From positions 620,001 to 684,000 of the forward strand of contig NZ_BOSE01000001.1 of the NCBI RefSeq assembly GCF_018403185.1: DNA of 64,000 bases, written 5' to 3'. Both the position numbers and the translations under genes were made by a program. The DNA is from Paenibacillus montaniterrae. GTDB taxonomy: Bacteria; Bacillota; Bacilli; Paenibacillales; Paenibacillaceae. Positions 1 to 9,788 of this stretch are shown piece by piece (the first letter of the stretch is position 1; every line of letters begins with the position of its first letter). The notes below the pieces were generated by a model. The model was not told the origin of the DNA and made no database searches. It saw only the letters and a list, made by a program, of their open reading frames with translations.

Positions 1-2
1 TA

Positions 3-816
3 AGCCTGGCAAAACAAGGAATTTGGGAACAGATCGATACTTTTAGTGCGTGACCCGTCCATCTCTCCAAGAACGAAAATTACGGTAGTTAACGGGAACG
101 CACATGAGCTGTTAGTTAAAGAGTATCCCCAGCACCCTCGAACCGCGCAATTTATTGATAGGATGTTGGAAAAAGAGGAACAGGCAACTACCATTCCAAA
201 AAGCAGCATTCATGAATTTACTAAGGATTACTTGGATGATGGCATCGATCCTGTTGCACCAATGATTAGAATAAATGGCGATGACATCATAGTTGATGGA
301 ATTGCCCTCTTTAAGGATGATCATTATGTGATGAAAATCGAGCCGAGCCAAGCTTTAATCTTCGCTTTTTTACGCGGCAATTTTACACACGGAGAAATTA
401 GCATCAATCTGTCCGAGGTAGGGAGAGAGAATGAAAAGGTAATGTTCAGCTCCTTAGTCAGCAAACGAAAAGTAAAGGCAGCACCCAGCAAGGTTGGGGC
501 CCCGTTTAAAGTCGATGTATATATTGATGTAACCGGTTCGGTGTTGGAATATATCGGTAATCTTGATATTAATAGTAGTTCCGACCGCAACAAAGTCGAA
601 CAGCTTATATCCGACTATGCCAAAATAAAGGCCGAAGAAATGATTAAAACCGTGCAGGAGCAGAAAGTGGACAGTTTTGGACTTGGAAAATATGTTAGAA
701 ACGTGCTGAGCTATGAGCAGTGGAGCGACTTAAATTGGGATGAAGTATACCCTGACATTGAAGTCAACTGTCATGCAAAGGTTCGTATTAAGGATGCCGG
801 AAAATTTATGAAGTAA
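3..816 (+). pseudogene. Ger(x)C-family spore germination protein, 5' partial and frameshifted
   Basis: This is the C-terminal two thirds of a GerAC/Ger(x)C nutrient-germinant receptor subunit, normally a membrane-anchored lipoprotein of about 370-400 residues working with GerA-A and GerA-B type partners. The main frame is open from position 4 and runs to the TAA at 814-816, giving 256 residues from the GTG at 46; it ends in KVRIKDAGKFMK. In frame 3, positions 3-44 encode SLAKQGIWEQIDTF, which matches the family's LAKKG...DxxxRDP region, and the sense then continues in frame 1 as RDPSISPRTKI. The switch falls in the TTTT run at 41-44; three T's would fuse the frames as IDTLVRDPS. The gene is therefore cut by the window start and carries a +1 frameshift, either real decay or a homopolymer error. 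Ger(x)C identity is fairly secure; the germinant is unknown. Confidence 0.72.
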
Positions 817-826
817 TTAATGCTTA

Positions 827-1657
827 TTAGCTTTTCCTGTAGTATAGCGGAGCGTTGCCCGTTACCTCCTTAAATACCCGGCCAAAATGCGTGACACTGC
901 CAAAGCCCACCTTTTTGGCAATCAAATTCACCTTCATCGTAGAGCTCTCCAGAAGCTTCTTTGCTTCCATAATGCGGACACTGTTAACGTACTCCACAAA
1001 TGCGAAGCCGGTCGCTTCCTTAAAGAATCGGCTCAAATAAAACGGGCTAATATAAAACTTTTCCGCCAGCATATGGAGCGACAGCTTTTCCATATAATGC
1101 TCGTTAATATAACGAACAATCTCCGAAATTCTTTCATGCATCGGGCTTGGCGCGGCCATAGGCTCCATAGCATGCTGCATAACATGCCTGCAGCAAATAA
1201 TTAGCAGCTGTACAGCCAGTGTCTGCGCAAACAATTCAAAGCCGACTCCCTGCTCCTTCGTTTCCTGTATAATTGCTCGAGCCAAAGACTCAATCAACAG
1301 CCGGTCGCGCAACGCCGCTTTCACAATGATATAATCATGCTCCAGCAAAGGCTGAAGCACTGCTCGATGTGAACCATCCTGCGAAAAATAGTGCTCATGT
1401 ATATTTATAATAAGCCGCTCATGCTTCGGCGATTCTGCATTCGTCGTCCGATGCAAAATATTAGGCGCAATAATGACGATATCCCCTTCATTAATCGCAA
1501 TCGTACGATCCTGAATGAAAAATTCCCGCTGGCCAGACATTAGATAGTAAAACTCGTATGTGCTGTGAAAATGACTGGCCGGCATATGGTGGCTTAGCGC
1601 TTTTCGATGGGAAACGATGAAAGTACCGGCTTGATTTTCATAATAAAGCTGCTCCAC
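827..1657 (-). CDS. AraC-family transcriptional regulator with cupin sensor
   Basis: A 276-residue cytoplasmic activator-type regulator. Residues about 15-90 form a cupin-like ligand domain (HSTYEFYYLMSGQREFFI, then EGDIVIIAPNILHRT), and residues about 175-276 form the double helix-turn-helix AraC domain with LSLHMLAEKFYISPFYLSRF and GFGSVTHFGRVFKEVTG. It is transcribed divergently from the GH105 hydrolase at 1788 with about 130 bases between them, the usual arrangement for a local regulator of a sugar-use gene. A pectin-derived unsaturated disaccharide is a plausible inducer, but this is inference from the neighbour. The start is the ATG at 1655-1657, preceded on the minus strand by a GGAGGG run. 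Confidence 0.9.
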   Translation of the reverse strand: MEQLYYENQAGTFIVSHRKALSHHMPASHFHSTYEFYYLMSGQREFFIQDRTIAINEGDIVIIAPNILHRTTNAESPKHERLIINIHEHYFSQDGSHRAVLQPLLEHDYIIVKAALRDRLLIESLARAIIQETKEQGVGFELFAQTLAVQLLIICCRHVMQHAMEPMAAPSPMHERISEIVRYINEHYMEKLSLHMLAEKFYISPFYLSRFFKEATGFAFVEYVNSVRIMEAKKLLESSTMKVNLIAKKVGFGSVTHFGRVFKEVTGNAPLYYRKS

Positions 1658-1787
1658 GCTTTACCGCCCTCCTTCCTTATCCAGTTTATTATACAGCAAG
1701 AAATAAGAAGAAAGCAGGTAAATTCGCAAAAAATGTACATCCTCCGATGCTAGAATAGCATTACAGCAAAAAAGGAGGAGATTATTG

Positions 1788-2885
1788 ATGCAAGCTTTCA
1801 CATCCGTTATGACCCCTATTCAATGGGCGCAAAAAGCGTGCGAGGCGTTAATGGCCAAATTCGAGCCAGAAAATTTACCACCCGACCGCTTCCACTACCA
1901 TCAGGGCGTGTTTCTATCCGGGATGGAAAAATGCTGGCGCCAAACTGGAGAACAAAAGCTGCTCGATTACATTAAACGATGGGTCGACAGTCAAGTGCTT
2001 GAAGACGGCAGCATAAAAAAGTTCAAATCCGATGAGCTTGATGATATTCAGCCAGGCGTGCTTCTGTTTAATCTTTACGAACTGACAGGAGATGAACGCT
2101 ACAAAAAAGCGCTGCACACCTTGGTTCACTTGCTGAAATCTTGGCCGACAAATGCTTCAGGCGGTTTCTGGCATAAAGGACACTATCCGAATCAAATGTG
2201 GCTTGACGGCTTATATATGGCAGGCCCGATCGCCGTTCAATTTGCCAAAACCTTCAGCCAATACGAATATTTCGATATGATGACCTTCCAGGCTCTTCTT
2301 ATGGAGCAGCATACTAAGGACGCTGCTACCGGCTTGCTGTATCATGGCTGGGATGAAACGAAGCAAGCCGCATGGGCAGATCCGGAAACCGGACTCGCAC
2401 CAGAATTTTGGGGGCGTGCAATTGGCTGGTATCCCGTCGCCTTATTGGAAATGTTCGAGCACTTGCCAGAAGATCATCCTGATAAAGCAAAGCTGGTGGC
2501 GATCGTTCAGGATCTGCTAATTGCATTGACGAAGTTTCAGGATTCCGCTACCGGCTTATGGTATCAAGTCATCGACAAAGGCGACCGCCCGGATAATTGG
2601 CTGGAAAACTCCTGCACATCACTATTTGTACATGCCATTGCCAAAGCTGTTCGCTGCGGCTATCTGGACGCGAAATATATGGAATATGCCTGGAAAGGCT
2701 ATCATGGCGTAATCGATACCTTAAAGCTTGACGAGAACGGTCACGTTGTCATTGGCAACATTTGCATCGGAACAGGAATTGGCGACTACGCTCATTACAT
2801 CGCACGTCCAACCAGCGAAAACGACCTGCACGGAGCCGGCGCTTTTATTTTAATGTGTGTCGAAATGAATTTGGCGGCCAAATAA
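1788..2885 (+). CDS. GH105 unsaturated rhamnogalacturonyl hydrolase (YteR/YesR-like)
   Basis: A 365-residue cytoplasmic glycoside hydrolase of family 105 (alpha/alpha6 barrel). This family removes the unsaturated galacturonyl residue from oligosaccharides made by rhamnogalacturonan lyases. Recognisable segments are KHYPNQMWLDGLYMAGP-like text (here GHYPNQMWLDGLYMAGP, about residue 145), the YHGWDE segment, APEFWGRAIGWY (about residue 205) with the catalytic-region acidic residues, and ENSCTSLFVHAIAKAVR. There is no signal peptide. The ATG at 1788 lies 9 bases after GGAGG at 1774-1778, a better fit than the TTG at 1785. It pairs functionally with the secreted PL11 lyase at 17,365, whose products would be its substrate after import, and with the AraC regulator upstream. 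Confidence 0.92.
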   Translation: MQAFTSVMTPIQWAQKACEALMAKFEPENLPPDRFHYHQGVFLSGMEKCWRQTGEQKLLDYIKRWVDSQVLEDGSIKKFKSDELDDIQPGVLLFNLYELTGDERYKKALHTLVHLLKSWPTNASGGFWHKGHYPNQMWLDGLYMAGPIAVQFAKTFSQYEYFDMMTFQALLMEQHTKDAATGLLYHGWDETKQAAWADPETGLAPEFWGRAIGWYPVALLEMFEHLPEDHPDKAKLVAIVQDLLIALTKFQDSATGLWYQVIDKGDRPDNWLENSCTSLFVHAIAKAVRCGYLDAKYMEYAWKGYHGVIDTLKLDENGHVVIGNICIGTGIGDYAHYIARPTSENDLHGAGAFILMCVEMNLAAK

Positions 2886-2903
2886 AAGTTCTCGGAATTC
2901 AGC

Positions 2904-2956
2904 GCTCCGGAACAAAGCATCCTCCAGTCGTTTTTCGGAATGCTTTGTTCCGGAGC
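2904..2956 (+). terminator. 17-bp perfect hairpin after the GH105 gene
   Basis: Positions 2904-2920 (GCTCCGGAACAAAGCAT) and 2940-2956 are exact reverse complements around a 19-base loop, followed by a weak T-rich stretch (GCTTTTAATTT). It is a likely intrinsic terminator or 3' stabilising hairpin for the GH105 transcript. Confidence 0.7.
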
Positions 2957-3247
2957 TGATGCTTTTAATTTGTGGTTAACTGGAAGGATCTTTTCAAATC
3001 TCCCTCACTTATTCTTCGATTTCCTATAATATAGAGCTCAAAAGTGTCATCCCATCCACTTGGATAATCATTAGCTCAGAAATTTTGCGAAGCGATTACC
3101 AAGCGCTCGTAACCGTCGCAGGATTAGCGCGATATGAGCAAATGATTATTTCCGTATTGTTTTCCAGACTGCTATGCTTAGATTGCTTGAGCGCTCTTGC
3201 AATATTCATGCTGAAAAGAGGTGATGAAAAACAACTTCGAGGCTTTT
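2957..3247. other. intergenic stretch upstream of the pectate lyase
   Basis: About 290 bases with no convincing gene. Short open frames here lack ribosome binding sites. The stretch probably holds the promoter region of the pectate lyase; I cannot fix a -35/-10 pair with confidence. The cre site at 3248-3261 closes it. Confidence 0.5.
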
Positions 3248-3261
3248 TGCAAACGGTTTCA
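3248..3261 (+). promoter_or_regulatory. cre-type catabolite operator before the pectate lyase
   Basis: TGCAAACGGTTTCA fits the CcpA cre consensus TGNAANCGNTTNCA at every fixed position. It lies 36 bases before the TTG start and so probably downstream of the promoter, where CcpA would act as a roadblock repressor in the presence of preferred sugars. Confidence 0.72.
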
Positions 3262-3296
3262 AAATGGCCTTAGACAATATTATGGGAGGGATTTAT

Positions 3297-5468
3297 TTGA
3301 ATAAGAGATTGGTAAATCTAACAAGTATCGCTCTATTGTTCTCTCTTGCGTTTTCTTTAATTTCTAGCGCAATGTCTAATTCTTCAGTACAGGCTGCAGG
3401 TCTTTCAATTACTAACAGCGGTGGCTGGAATGAAACCGCCTATGTGGAATGGGCGCCTTTCAGTAATGCAGAAGGATATAATGTCTATGTCAAACCAGCA
3501 AATGCTTCGGACTCCCACTATCAGCAGCTCGACAATGAGCTAATTCGACGCTACCCTTCCAAGTGGAGAGCTGACGCTGTAGGTCTGGCAGCCGGACAGT
3601 ATGTTATGAAGGTTGAAGCACGCCTGTCAGGCGGCTCCAAATTAAGCGCGGTAACCGGTACGCTCTCTGTTTCCTCCTATGACAGATCGGGCTTTGCTTT
3701 TTCATCAAACTCACCATACGGTACAGGGTCAGGTGCTTATCAAGATAATGGTACGCTCAAAAATGGCACACAAGTGCTGTATATTACATCTGAAACTGCA
3801 CAAACCGTCACGCTTGATGTAAAAGTCAACAGCTCGGGCCAGCTGCAAACCGGTGTTGGTTTAGGCGAAATATTGCAGCTTAGACAGAAGGGCTATGATA
3901 CAACGCCGCTTGCTATTCGCATAATCGGAAAAGTAACAGATGATGATTTGAGCGGACAGCTTAACAGCAGCGGATATCTGCAAGTGAAGGGTAAAAACAA
4001 TTATGCCGAGATGAATATAACGATTGAGGGTATCGGGGACGATGCTTATGCTTACGGCTGGGGACTGCTTCTCAGATATGTTGGCAACGTGGAAGTCCGC
4101 AACCTCGGCTTTATGCTGTTCCCGGACGATGGTATTTCAATGGATACCGGCAATGTGAATGTGTGGGTCCACAATAATGATATTTTTTACGGAACAGCTG
4201 GCGGTGACGCTGACCAAGCGAAAGGCGACGGTTCTACTGACCTTAAAAAAGGCTCCACCTACATTACGATATCCTATAATCACTACTGGGATTCCGGCAA
4301 AGCCTCTCTTGTTGGCTTAAGCGAATCTGCGGAGTTTTTTGTTACCTTCCATCATAACTGGTTTGATCATTCAGACTCTCGTCATCCACGCATCAGAGTA
4401 GCGTCCGTTCATATTTACAATAACTACTTCGATGGCATTTCCAAGTACGGCGTAGGCATTACGACCGGGGGCTCGGCATTCGTAGAGTCCAACTACTTTA
4501 GAAACGCCAAATATCCGATGATGAGCTCGCTGCAAGGTACAGACTCACTGGGAGAAGGAACGTTCTCAGGCGAAAACGGCGGCATGATTAAAGCGTACAA
4601 CAACTTGATTGTTGATGCTGACAGCTTGATCTACGCTAATTCCAATACGGGAACAGCTCCAGCTCATGCTACCTCCTTCGATGCTTACTTGGCTTCGTCG
4701 CGAACAGAAACTGTTCCTGGCACATATAAAGCCTTGAAAGGCGGAACAGCCTATAACAACTTCGATACAACCGTCGATCTCGGAGTACATGCATCCGATA
4801 TCGATCATGTAAATAATGTTGAACAAATCGTTACATCGCAAGCGGGACGCTTGAATCATGGAGACTTCTCCTGGACGTTCAACAATTCCATTGATGATGA
4901 TTCATACGCGCTTAATGCCCCATTGATGGCTAAAATAAGAAGCTACACTTCACAGCTAGTATCTGTAGGAGGCAATTCTACTCCATCAGTGCCTTCTCCA
5001 ACTCCTGCGCCGACAGCAACGCCTACTGCTACGCCTGCACCGACGGCAACACCTGTGCCAACTTCGACTCCTGCACCATCGGCAACACCTGTACCAACAG
5101 CAACTCCTGCACCATCGGCAACACCAACTCCAGCAACAGGCTATACCCATAACTTTACAACAGATGGAACAGCAAGCAACTTTTTTAATATTCAAGGTAA
5201 TCTTTCTACAACGAAAGGAACTGTTGTCTACAATGGCTTGACACTTACACAATGCTTGAAAATTGAAAGCTCGACCAATATTACGTTTACTGCTGCGAAA
5301 GCTTCAACGCTGACGTTAGTATTCAACTCTGCAGATGGCAGCAAAATCAAAATTGACGGAACAAGCTATTCTATGACAAACGGTATTGTAAGCGTTCCCG
5401 TATCTGCTGGCACGCATACGATTACGAAGGATAGTGTAACCAATCTATATTACATGCAGCTAGATTAA
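3297..5468 (+). CDS. secreted multidomain PL1 pectate lyase
   Basis: A 723-residue exported pectate lyase that would cleave polygalacturonate by Ca-dependent beta-elimination. From the N-terminus: a signal peptide (LNKRLVNLTSIALLF... to about residue 33), an FN3-like module (GGWNETAYVEWAPFSNAEGY), then the PL1 parallel beta-helix (about 110-530) with GDGSTDLKKGSTYITISYN, HHNWFDHSDSRHPRIR (catalytic-region arginine) and IYNNYFDG. A Pro/Thr linker (TPAPTATPTATP type) follows, then a roughly 100-residue C-terminal beta-rich domain starting YTHNFTTDG that may bind pectin. The start is the TTG at 3297, 6 bases after GGGAGGG at 3284-3290; an upstream ATG at 3264 would place the ribosome site inside the gene and spoil the signal peptide. 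Confidence 0.93.
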   Translation: MNKRLVNLTSIALLFSLAFSLISSAMSNSSVQAAGLSITNSGGWNETAYVEWAPFSNAEGYNVYVKPANASDSHYQQLDNELIRRYPSKWRADAVGLAAGQYVMKVEARLSGGSKLSAVTGTLSVSSYDRSGFAFSSNSPYGTGSGAYQDNGTLKNGTQVLYITSETAQTVTLDVKVNSSGQLQTGVGLGEILQLRQKGYDTTPLAIRIIGKVTDDDLSGQLNSSGYLQVKGKNNYAEMNITIEGIGDDAYAYGWGLLLRYVGNVEVRNLGFMLFPDDGISMDTGNVNVWVHNNDIFYGTAGGDADQAKGDGSTDLKKGSTYITISYNHYWDSGKASLVGLSESAEFFVTFHHNWFDHSDSRHPRIRVASVHIYNNYFDGISKYGVGITTGGSAFVESNYFRNAKYPMMSSLQGTDSLGEGTFSGENGGMIKAYNNLIVDADSLIYANSNTGTAPAHATSFDAYLASSRTETVPGTYKALKGGTAYNNFDTTVDLGVHASDIDHVNNVEQIVTSQAGRLNHGDFSWTFNNSIDDDSYALNAPLMAKIRSYTSQLVSVGGNSTPSVPSPTPAPTATPTATPAPTATPVPTSTPAPSATPVPTATPAPSATPTPATGYTHNFTTDGTASNFFNIQGNLSTTKGTVVYNGLTLTQCLKIESSTNITFTAAKASTLTLVFNSADGSKIKIDGTSYSMTNGIVSVPVSAGTHTITKDSVTNLYYMQLD

Positions 5469-5497
5469 ACATCCGGTACCAACTCAATCATAAAAGT

Positions 5498-5544
5498 GGC
5501 GTGTTAGATTGTCAGCTTTCCCTGACATTCCAGACACGCCTTTT
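5498..5544 (+). terminator. terminator of the pectate lyase gene
   Basis: GGCGTGT (5498-5504) pairs with ACACGCC (5534-5540), with an inner GTCAG/CTGAC stem, followed by TTTT. It starts 30 bases after the stop codon. Confidence 0.75.
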
Positions 5545-5644
5545 CTTATTATGCTCTATGCAAATCGCTCCCTACTCCAAGTTTATATTCCATTTATGTA
5601 GCTTATGTATAATCGCAGATGAATATAGACAAGGAGGAGAATGC

Positions 5645-7747
5645 GTGAGTAAACTACTGCAGGAAGTAACGGATTGGGTATCTACGAAAAAGGGAATGCG
5701 AATCACGATCATCGTTTGGCTAGTCGTCCTGATCGCTCTTAGTGCGGGACCGAAATTGAGCGACCATAAAGCAGCCACCTTTCAATCTTTGCCTGCTTCC
5801 GCTCAATCGATCATAGCCGAAAAGAAGCTTGCAGAAAGCTTTCCCAATGACCAAGGCATGCCGGGAATATTAGTATTTCATAATGAGCATGGGGAGATTC
5901 AATTATCGGAAGTACAGCAAATTGTAGATGGCATTGCTGCAGCCGAGATCGAAGGCATAGAGAGCATCGTAAATCCTTCACAAATGCCTGAAGCGGTCAT
6001 TCAAAATTTTATATCAGAGGATCGAACAACGATCATCCTTCCGATGAATTTGCATCCGGGCCTTGGAAACAGCAAATACTCTGAAATCAACGACAGCGCA
6101 TCAGCAATTGGCACGGAAATTGCCGGCGAGCTTTCCAGCACAGCATTTTATATTACAGGTCCCGCAGGCATAGCTGGTGATACAGTCAAGCTATTTGAAC
6201 AGGCGGATCTCGTATTATTGCTAGCTACCATTGTCATTATACTTATTTTACTAATTGCCATCTATCGCTCGCCATTGCTTGCCTTTATTCCGTTGCTAGC
6301 AACCATTATTGTCTACCAGGTTGTCAACCAGGCAGTTGCGCTGATGGGCGCTGCAGGGCTTGAAATTAATAGCTCAACGACCTCGATTATGAGTATTTTG
6401 CTGTTTGCAGCCGTCATCGATTATTCTTTATTCGTTTTCTCACGATACCGTGAAGAACTGAACCATTACGAGAGCAAATATGAGGCGATGAAGTTTGCGA
6501 TGCGGGCAACTGGTGAGCCGGTTTTATTTGCAGGAGGAACCGTGCTGGCGGCAATGCTCGTCTTGTTCCTGGCTAATTTTAGAGATTATCAAAATTTTGC
6601 GCCTGTATTCGGAACAGCCATGCTTGTCATTATGCTGGCTTCCATTACGCTGGTTCCCGCGCTGTTCACCTTGTTCGGACGCAAGGCGTTCTGGCCCAAG
6701 GTTCCACAGTTCGGCACAGAAAAGGAAATCAAGCATAAATTTTGGGGACCAATCGCCAAATTCATCGTAAATAAACCAGCACGATCTGGCGGAATCGTAG
6801 CTATCTTTTTAGCCATCACAGCACTCAATGTATTTAATCTTGATTATGAGTTTGATTCAGTTAAGAAGTTCCCGCAGGACTTGCCATCGCGAGTTGGCTA
6901 TGAAATCGTAGAATCGAAGTATAACAAAGGCGATCTCGCCCCAACTACTGTTTTGCTGACAAGCAAGCAGGAGCTGTCAGAGGAACAAGTAGACGCTGTA
7001 ACTGAGCGGCTTGCAAGCTTTACCGAAGTACAAAGCGTGCGTGTTTCTGGGTATACTGAGGATAAGCTGGCAGTTCAACTGTCCATGTCGCTATCAATGA
7101 ATCCTTATTCCAGTGAAGCAATTGCTTTTATTGAGGAACTGCGCAGCTCATCAGATCAACTGTTAGCAGAGCTTGCTCCCCAATCTGACATTCATTTTAG
7201 CGGAGTAACGGCCAAGCTTGTTGATGAGAAAGCAGTGAATAATGCGGACATTGTAACAATCGCTGTACTAGAAACGATGCTCATTTTAATACTATTATTC
7301 TTCTTGACTCGTTCCTGGAAAATGCCGCTTTATATGATGGCTACAATTATTATTTCATATGCCTCTGCTTTAGGGCTTGGAATTTTCCTCGTCGACATCT
7401 TGTTCGGCTATGAGGCGATCAGCACAAGAGTTCCTGTGTATGCCTTTATATTCCTCGTAGCGCTAGGGATTGATTATAATATCATCCTTATCTCCCGCTT
7501 CCTGGAAGAATGCAAGCAGCATAACATGAAAACCGCTCTTGAAATCGCGATTCGAAATACGGGCGGCGTCATCTCTTCGGCTGGCGTCATTCTCGCAGCA
7601 ACCTTCGCTGCATTAACAACGATGCCTATTGCGGACTTATTTATATTTGGCTTTATCGTTGCAATCGGCATTCTCATGGATACGTTTTTAGTGCGCGGTG
7701 TACTGCTGCCGGCTTTAATTCTTCTATTTGCGAGGAAAACCAAATGA
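5645..7747 (+). CDS. MMPL/RND-type membrane transporter (YdfJ-like)
   Basis: A 700-residue integral membrane protein of the MMPL/RND superfamily with about 12 membrane segments in two repeats. Each half has one helix, a large external loop and a bundle of five helices. Conserved features are the AAVIDYSLFVFSRYREEL and ALGIDYNIILISRFLEE segments of the proton-relay helices. Such proteins export lipids or small hydrophobic compounds by proton antiport; the substrate here is unknown. The GTG at 5645 sits 7 bases after AGGAGG (5632-5637). It is the first gene of a tight operon with a response regulator (4-base overlap), a histidine kinase and a small membrane protein, recalling Bacillus ydfJ beside ydfHI. 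Confidence 0.9.
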   Translation: MSKLLQEVTDWVSTKKGMRITIIVWLVVLIALSAGPKLSDHKAATFQSLPASAQSIIAEKKLAESFPNDQGMPGILVFHNEHGEIQLSEVQQIVDGIAAAEIEGIESIVNPSQMPEAVIQNFISEDRTTIILPMNLHPGLGNSKYSEINDSASAIGTEIAGELSSTAFYITGPAGIAGDTVKLFEQADLVLLLATIVIILILLIAIYRSPLLAFIPLLATIIVYQVVNQAVALMGAAGLEINSSTTSIMSILLFAAVIDYSLFVFSRYREELNHYESKYEAMKFAMRATGEPVLFAGGTVLAAMLVLFLANFRDYQNFAPVFGTAMLVIMLASITLVPALFTLFGRKAFWPKVPQFGTEKEIKHKFWGPIAKFIVNKPARSGGIVAIFLAITALNVFNLDYEFDSVKKFPQDLPSRVGYEIVESKYNKGDLAPTTVLLTSKQELSEEQVDAVTERLASFTEVQSVRVSGYTEDKLAVQLSMSLSMNPYSSEAIAFIEELRSSSDQLLAELAPQSDIHFSGVTAKLVDEKAVNNADIVTIAVLETMLILILLFFLTRSWKMPLYMMATIIISYASALGLGIFLVDILFGYEAISTRVPVYAFIFLVALGIDYNIILISRFLEECKQHNMKTALEIAIRNTGGVISSAGVILAATFAALTTMPIADLFIFGFIVAIGILMDTFLVRGVLLPALILLFARKTK

Positions 7748-8409
7748 AAATACTTGTTGTCGATGATGATCCGAATATTCAACAGCTCGTCAGCATCCAT
7801 TTGTCGCGCGAGGGTTACCAGGTCATTTGTGCGGAAAGCGCCGAGCATGCTCTCCAATTTCTGGAAAATGAGCAGGTTGACCTGGCTGTGGTGGATGTTA
7901 TGATGCCAGGAATGAATGGCTATGAATTAACAAGCATACTGACGCAGGATCTTCAAATCCCCGTCATTTTGCTGACGGCTAAAGGGCAATTGGCGGACAA
8001 GGAACAGGGCTTTACAGCCGGATCGGATGACTATATTGTCAAGCCCTTCGAGCCTAAAGAGCTTTTGTTCCGGGTAGCAGTCGTATTAAGGCGGATTGAT
8101 CGCATGGTAGAGGCATTCATTCAGCTTGGAAATATGACGATCGACAGGCAAAATTACGAAATCACGATTCAAAATGAGACGCTGCTGTTTCCGATGAAGG
8201 AATTCGAATTGTTAAGCCTGCTTGCCAGCCGCGCCAATAAAGTGGTGACCCGTTCAGAATTAATTGAACGTACATGGGGAGACGATCTCGCAGATTACGA
8301 GCTGACCTTGAATACGCATATCAATCGCATCCGCGACCGTTTGAAAAAACACGGAGCCAACGTAGAAATTCAAACGATTCGCGGCATCGGCTATCGATTA
8401 GAGGGATAG
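7744..8409 (+). CDS. OmpR/PhoB-family response regulator
   Basis: A 221-residue two-component regulator. The receiver domain (1-118) has the acidic pocket DDD near residue 8, the phosphoacceptor Asp in VVDVMMPG near residue 52 and the Lys in YIVKPF near residue 100. The winged-helix DNA-binding domain (about 125-221) ends in ETIRGIGYRLEG-like text (QTIRGIGYRLEG). Its ATG overlaps the stop of the MMPL gene (ATGA), and the kinase follows after 1 base, so the three are co-translated. It probably controls this operon; the signal is unknown. Confidence 0.95.
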   Translation: MKILVVDDDPNIQQLVSIHLSREGYQVICAESAEHALQFLENEQVDLAVVDVMMPGMNGYELTSILTQDLQIPVILLTAKGQLADKEQGFTAGSDDYIVKPFEPKELLFRVAVVLRRIDRMVEAFIQLGNMTIDRQNYEITIQNETLLFPMKEFELLSLLASRANKVVTRSELIERTWGDDLADYELTLNTHINRIRDRLKKHGANVEIQTIRGIGYRLEG

Positions 8410-8410
8410 G

Positions 8411-9778
8411 ATGAATACATTATATCGGCAGTTTATTGTAGCTACGATTACGATTTTATCAGTCAGCATCATCGTCGGACTTACCTTGGCCAACATCGTA
8501 TATGTCGTGTATACGCAGCAAAAGGTAACCAGCAACAATATTAAGACGGCCCAGTCTATCGTCGATAATATGGAGCATTTGCACGACTATGAAACGCTCA
8601 AGCCGTATCTGCAATCAGTCAGCAAGCTGGGCTATCAACTATTTATCGTAGACAGCCAAGGCAACCAGGAGCATTTCGGAAATCCATTCGACAGCTATCA
8701 TATCGAGCCTGCTATTGTGCAAGCTGTCTTGAACGGGGAGCTTTATGAAGGAAAGCAAAGCTTCTGGATGATGAACCATTTCTCGAATGCTCTTGAAAAT
8801 ACGGTTGGCGTCCCTCTTGCATTAGAGCACAATTCATACGCACTATTTATGAAGCCTAGCAGCCAGCTGCTGTTTTCGGATTTTCATACGATATTGCTGG
8901 GCTTTATTCTGGCGGTTATGGTTTTAAGCATTATTGGCGTCGTATGGATGACGAAGCATTTGATCCGCCCAATCACTTTGCTCACGGAAGCAACAAAAGC
9001 ATTGTCCAATGAAAATTTTAACTATGAGCTAAATATTAAGAGAAATGACGAAATCGGTCAGCTAATAGAAGCCTTTCACGACATGCGCGTACAGCTGAAG
9101 CATAATGAAGAAGCAAGAAAAGCTTTTATAAGCAATGTATCGCATGACTTTCAATCTCCTCTGCTCAATATTCAAGGCTATGCCGAGCTGCTTCTCGATT
9201 CAAACGTAACGGCACAGCAACGGAAAATGTATGTAGAAATTATAAATGAAGAAGCAAAGCGCCTCGCTAATCTAACAAAACAGCTGCTGCTGCTTACCTC
9301 ACTCGATCAGGATCGTTATCCGCTTAAGCTGGAAAAAGTAAGAGTTGACGAGCAGCTTAAGCAGCTGGTGCGTCGATATCAGTGGCGTCTCGCTGAGCAA
9401 AACATCGAGCTTTCCTATAAGCTTGAGCAAGCCGAGCTTGTTACAGACAAGGAGCTGCTTATGAATGTATGGGACAATTTGCTGACTAATGCGATCAAAT
9501 ATAATCGGGAAAATGGGAGCATCCATGTTGCATGCAGTGCGCATAACGATGTCGTTGAAGTTTCGTTTACTGATGAGGGGCTGGGGATTGCTGAGCAGGA
9601 TCTGGCGCTTATTTTCGAGCGCTTCTACCAGGTCGATCATGCCAGAAAATCAGATGGCAGCGGACTCGGTCTGTCGATTGTCGATCAAATCGCGAAGCTG
9701 CTTGGCGCACAAGTAAGCGTTGTTAGTGAAGTAAATAAAGGCAGCAGCTTTACCGTTCAATTTAAAAATAAAGAATAG
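8411..9778 (+). CDS. sensor histidine kinase
   Basis: A 455-residue membrane kinase. Two transmembrane segments (about 8-32 and 162-182) flank an extracellular sensor of about 130 residues. HAMP domain follows (about 183-236), then the HisKA H-box SNVSHDFQSPLLNIQGYAEL with His near residue 245, and the HATPase_c domain with NLLTNAIKYN (N box), DEGLGIAEQD (G1) and GSGLGLSIV (G2). It begins 1 base after the regulator's stop codon and is its evident partner. The external domain resembles no sensor I can name. Confidence 0.95.
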   Translation: MNTLYRQFIVATITILSVSIIVGLTLANIVYVVYTQQKVTSNNIKTAQSIVDNMEHLHDYETLKPYLQSVSKLGYQLFIVDSQGNQEHFGNPFDSYHIEPAIVQAVLNGELYEGKQSFWMMNHFSNALENTVGVPLALEHNSYALFMKPSSQLLFSDFHTILLGFILAVMVLSIIGVVWMTKHLIRPITLLTEATKALSNENFNYELNIKRNDEIGQLIEAFHDMRVQLKHNEEARKAFISNVSHDFQSPLLNIQGYAELLLDSNVTAQQRKMYVEIINEEAKRLANLTKQLLLLTSLDQDRYPLKLEKVRVDEQLKQLVRRYQWRLAEQNIELSYKLEQAELVTDKELLMNVWDNLLTNAIKYNRENGSIHVACSAHNDVVEVSFTDEGLGIAEQDLALIFERFYQVDHARKSDGSGLGLSIVDQIAKLLGAQVSVVSEVNKGSSFTVQFKNKE

Positions 9779-9788
9779 AGGGATAACT

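Noticed and set aside
1788..2885. Signal peptide on the GH105 protein
   Set aside because: The N-terminus is polar and amphipathic; the enzyme is cytoplasmic, as usual for the family.
4986..5252. Cys/Arg-rich minus-strand open frame
   Set aside because: It is the mirror of the Pro/Thr linker of the pectate lyase.
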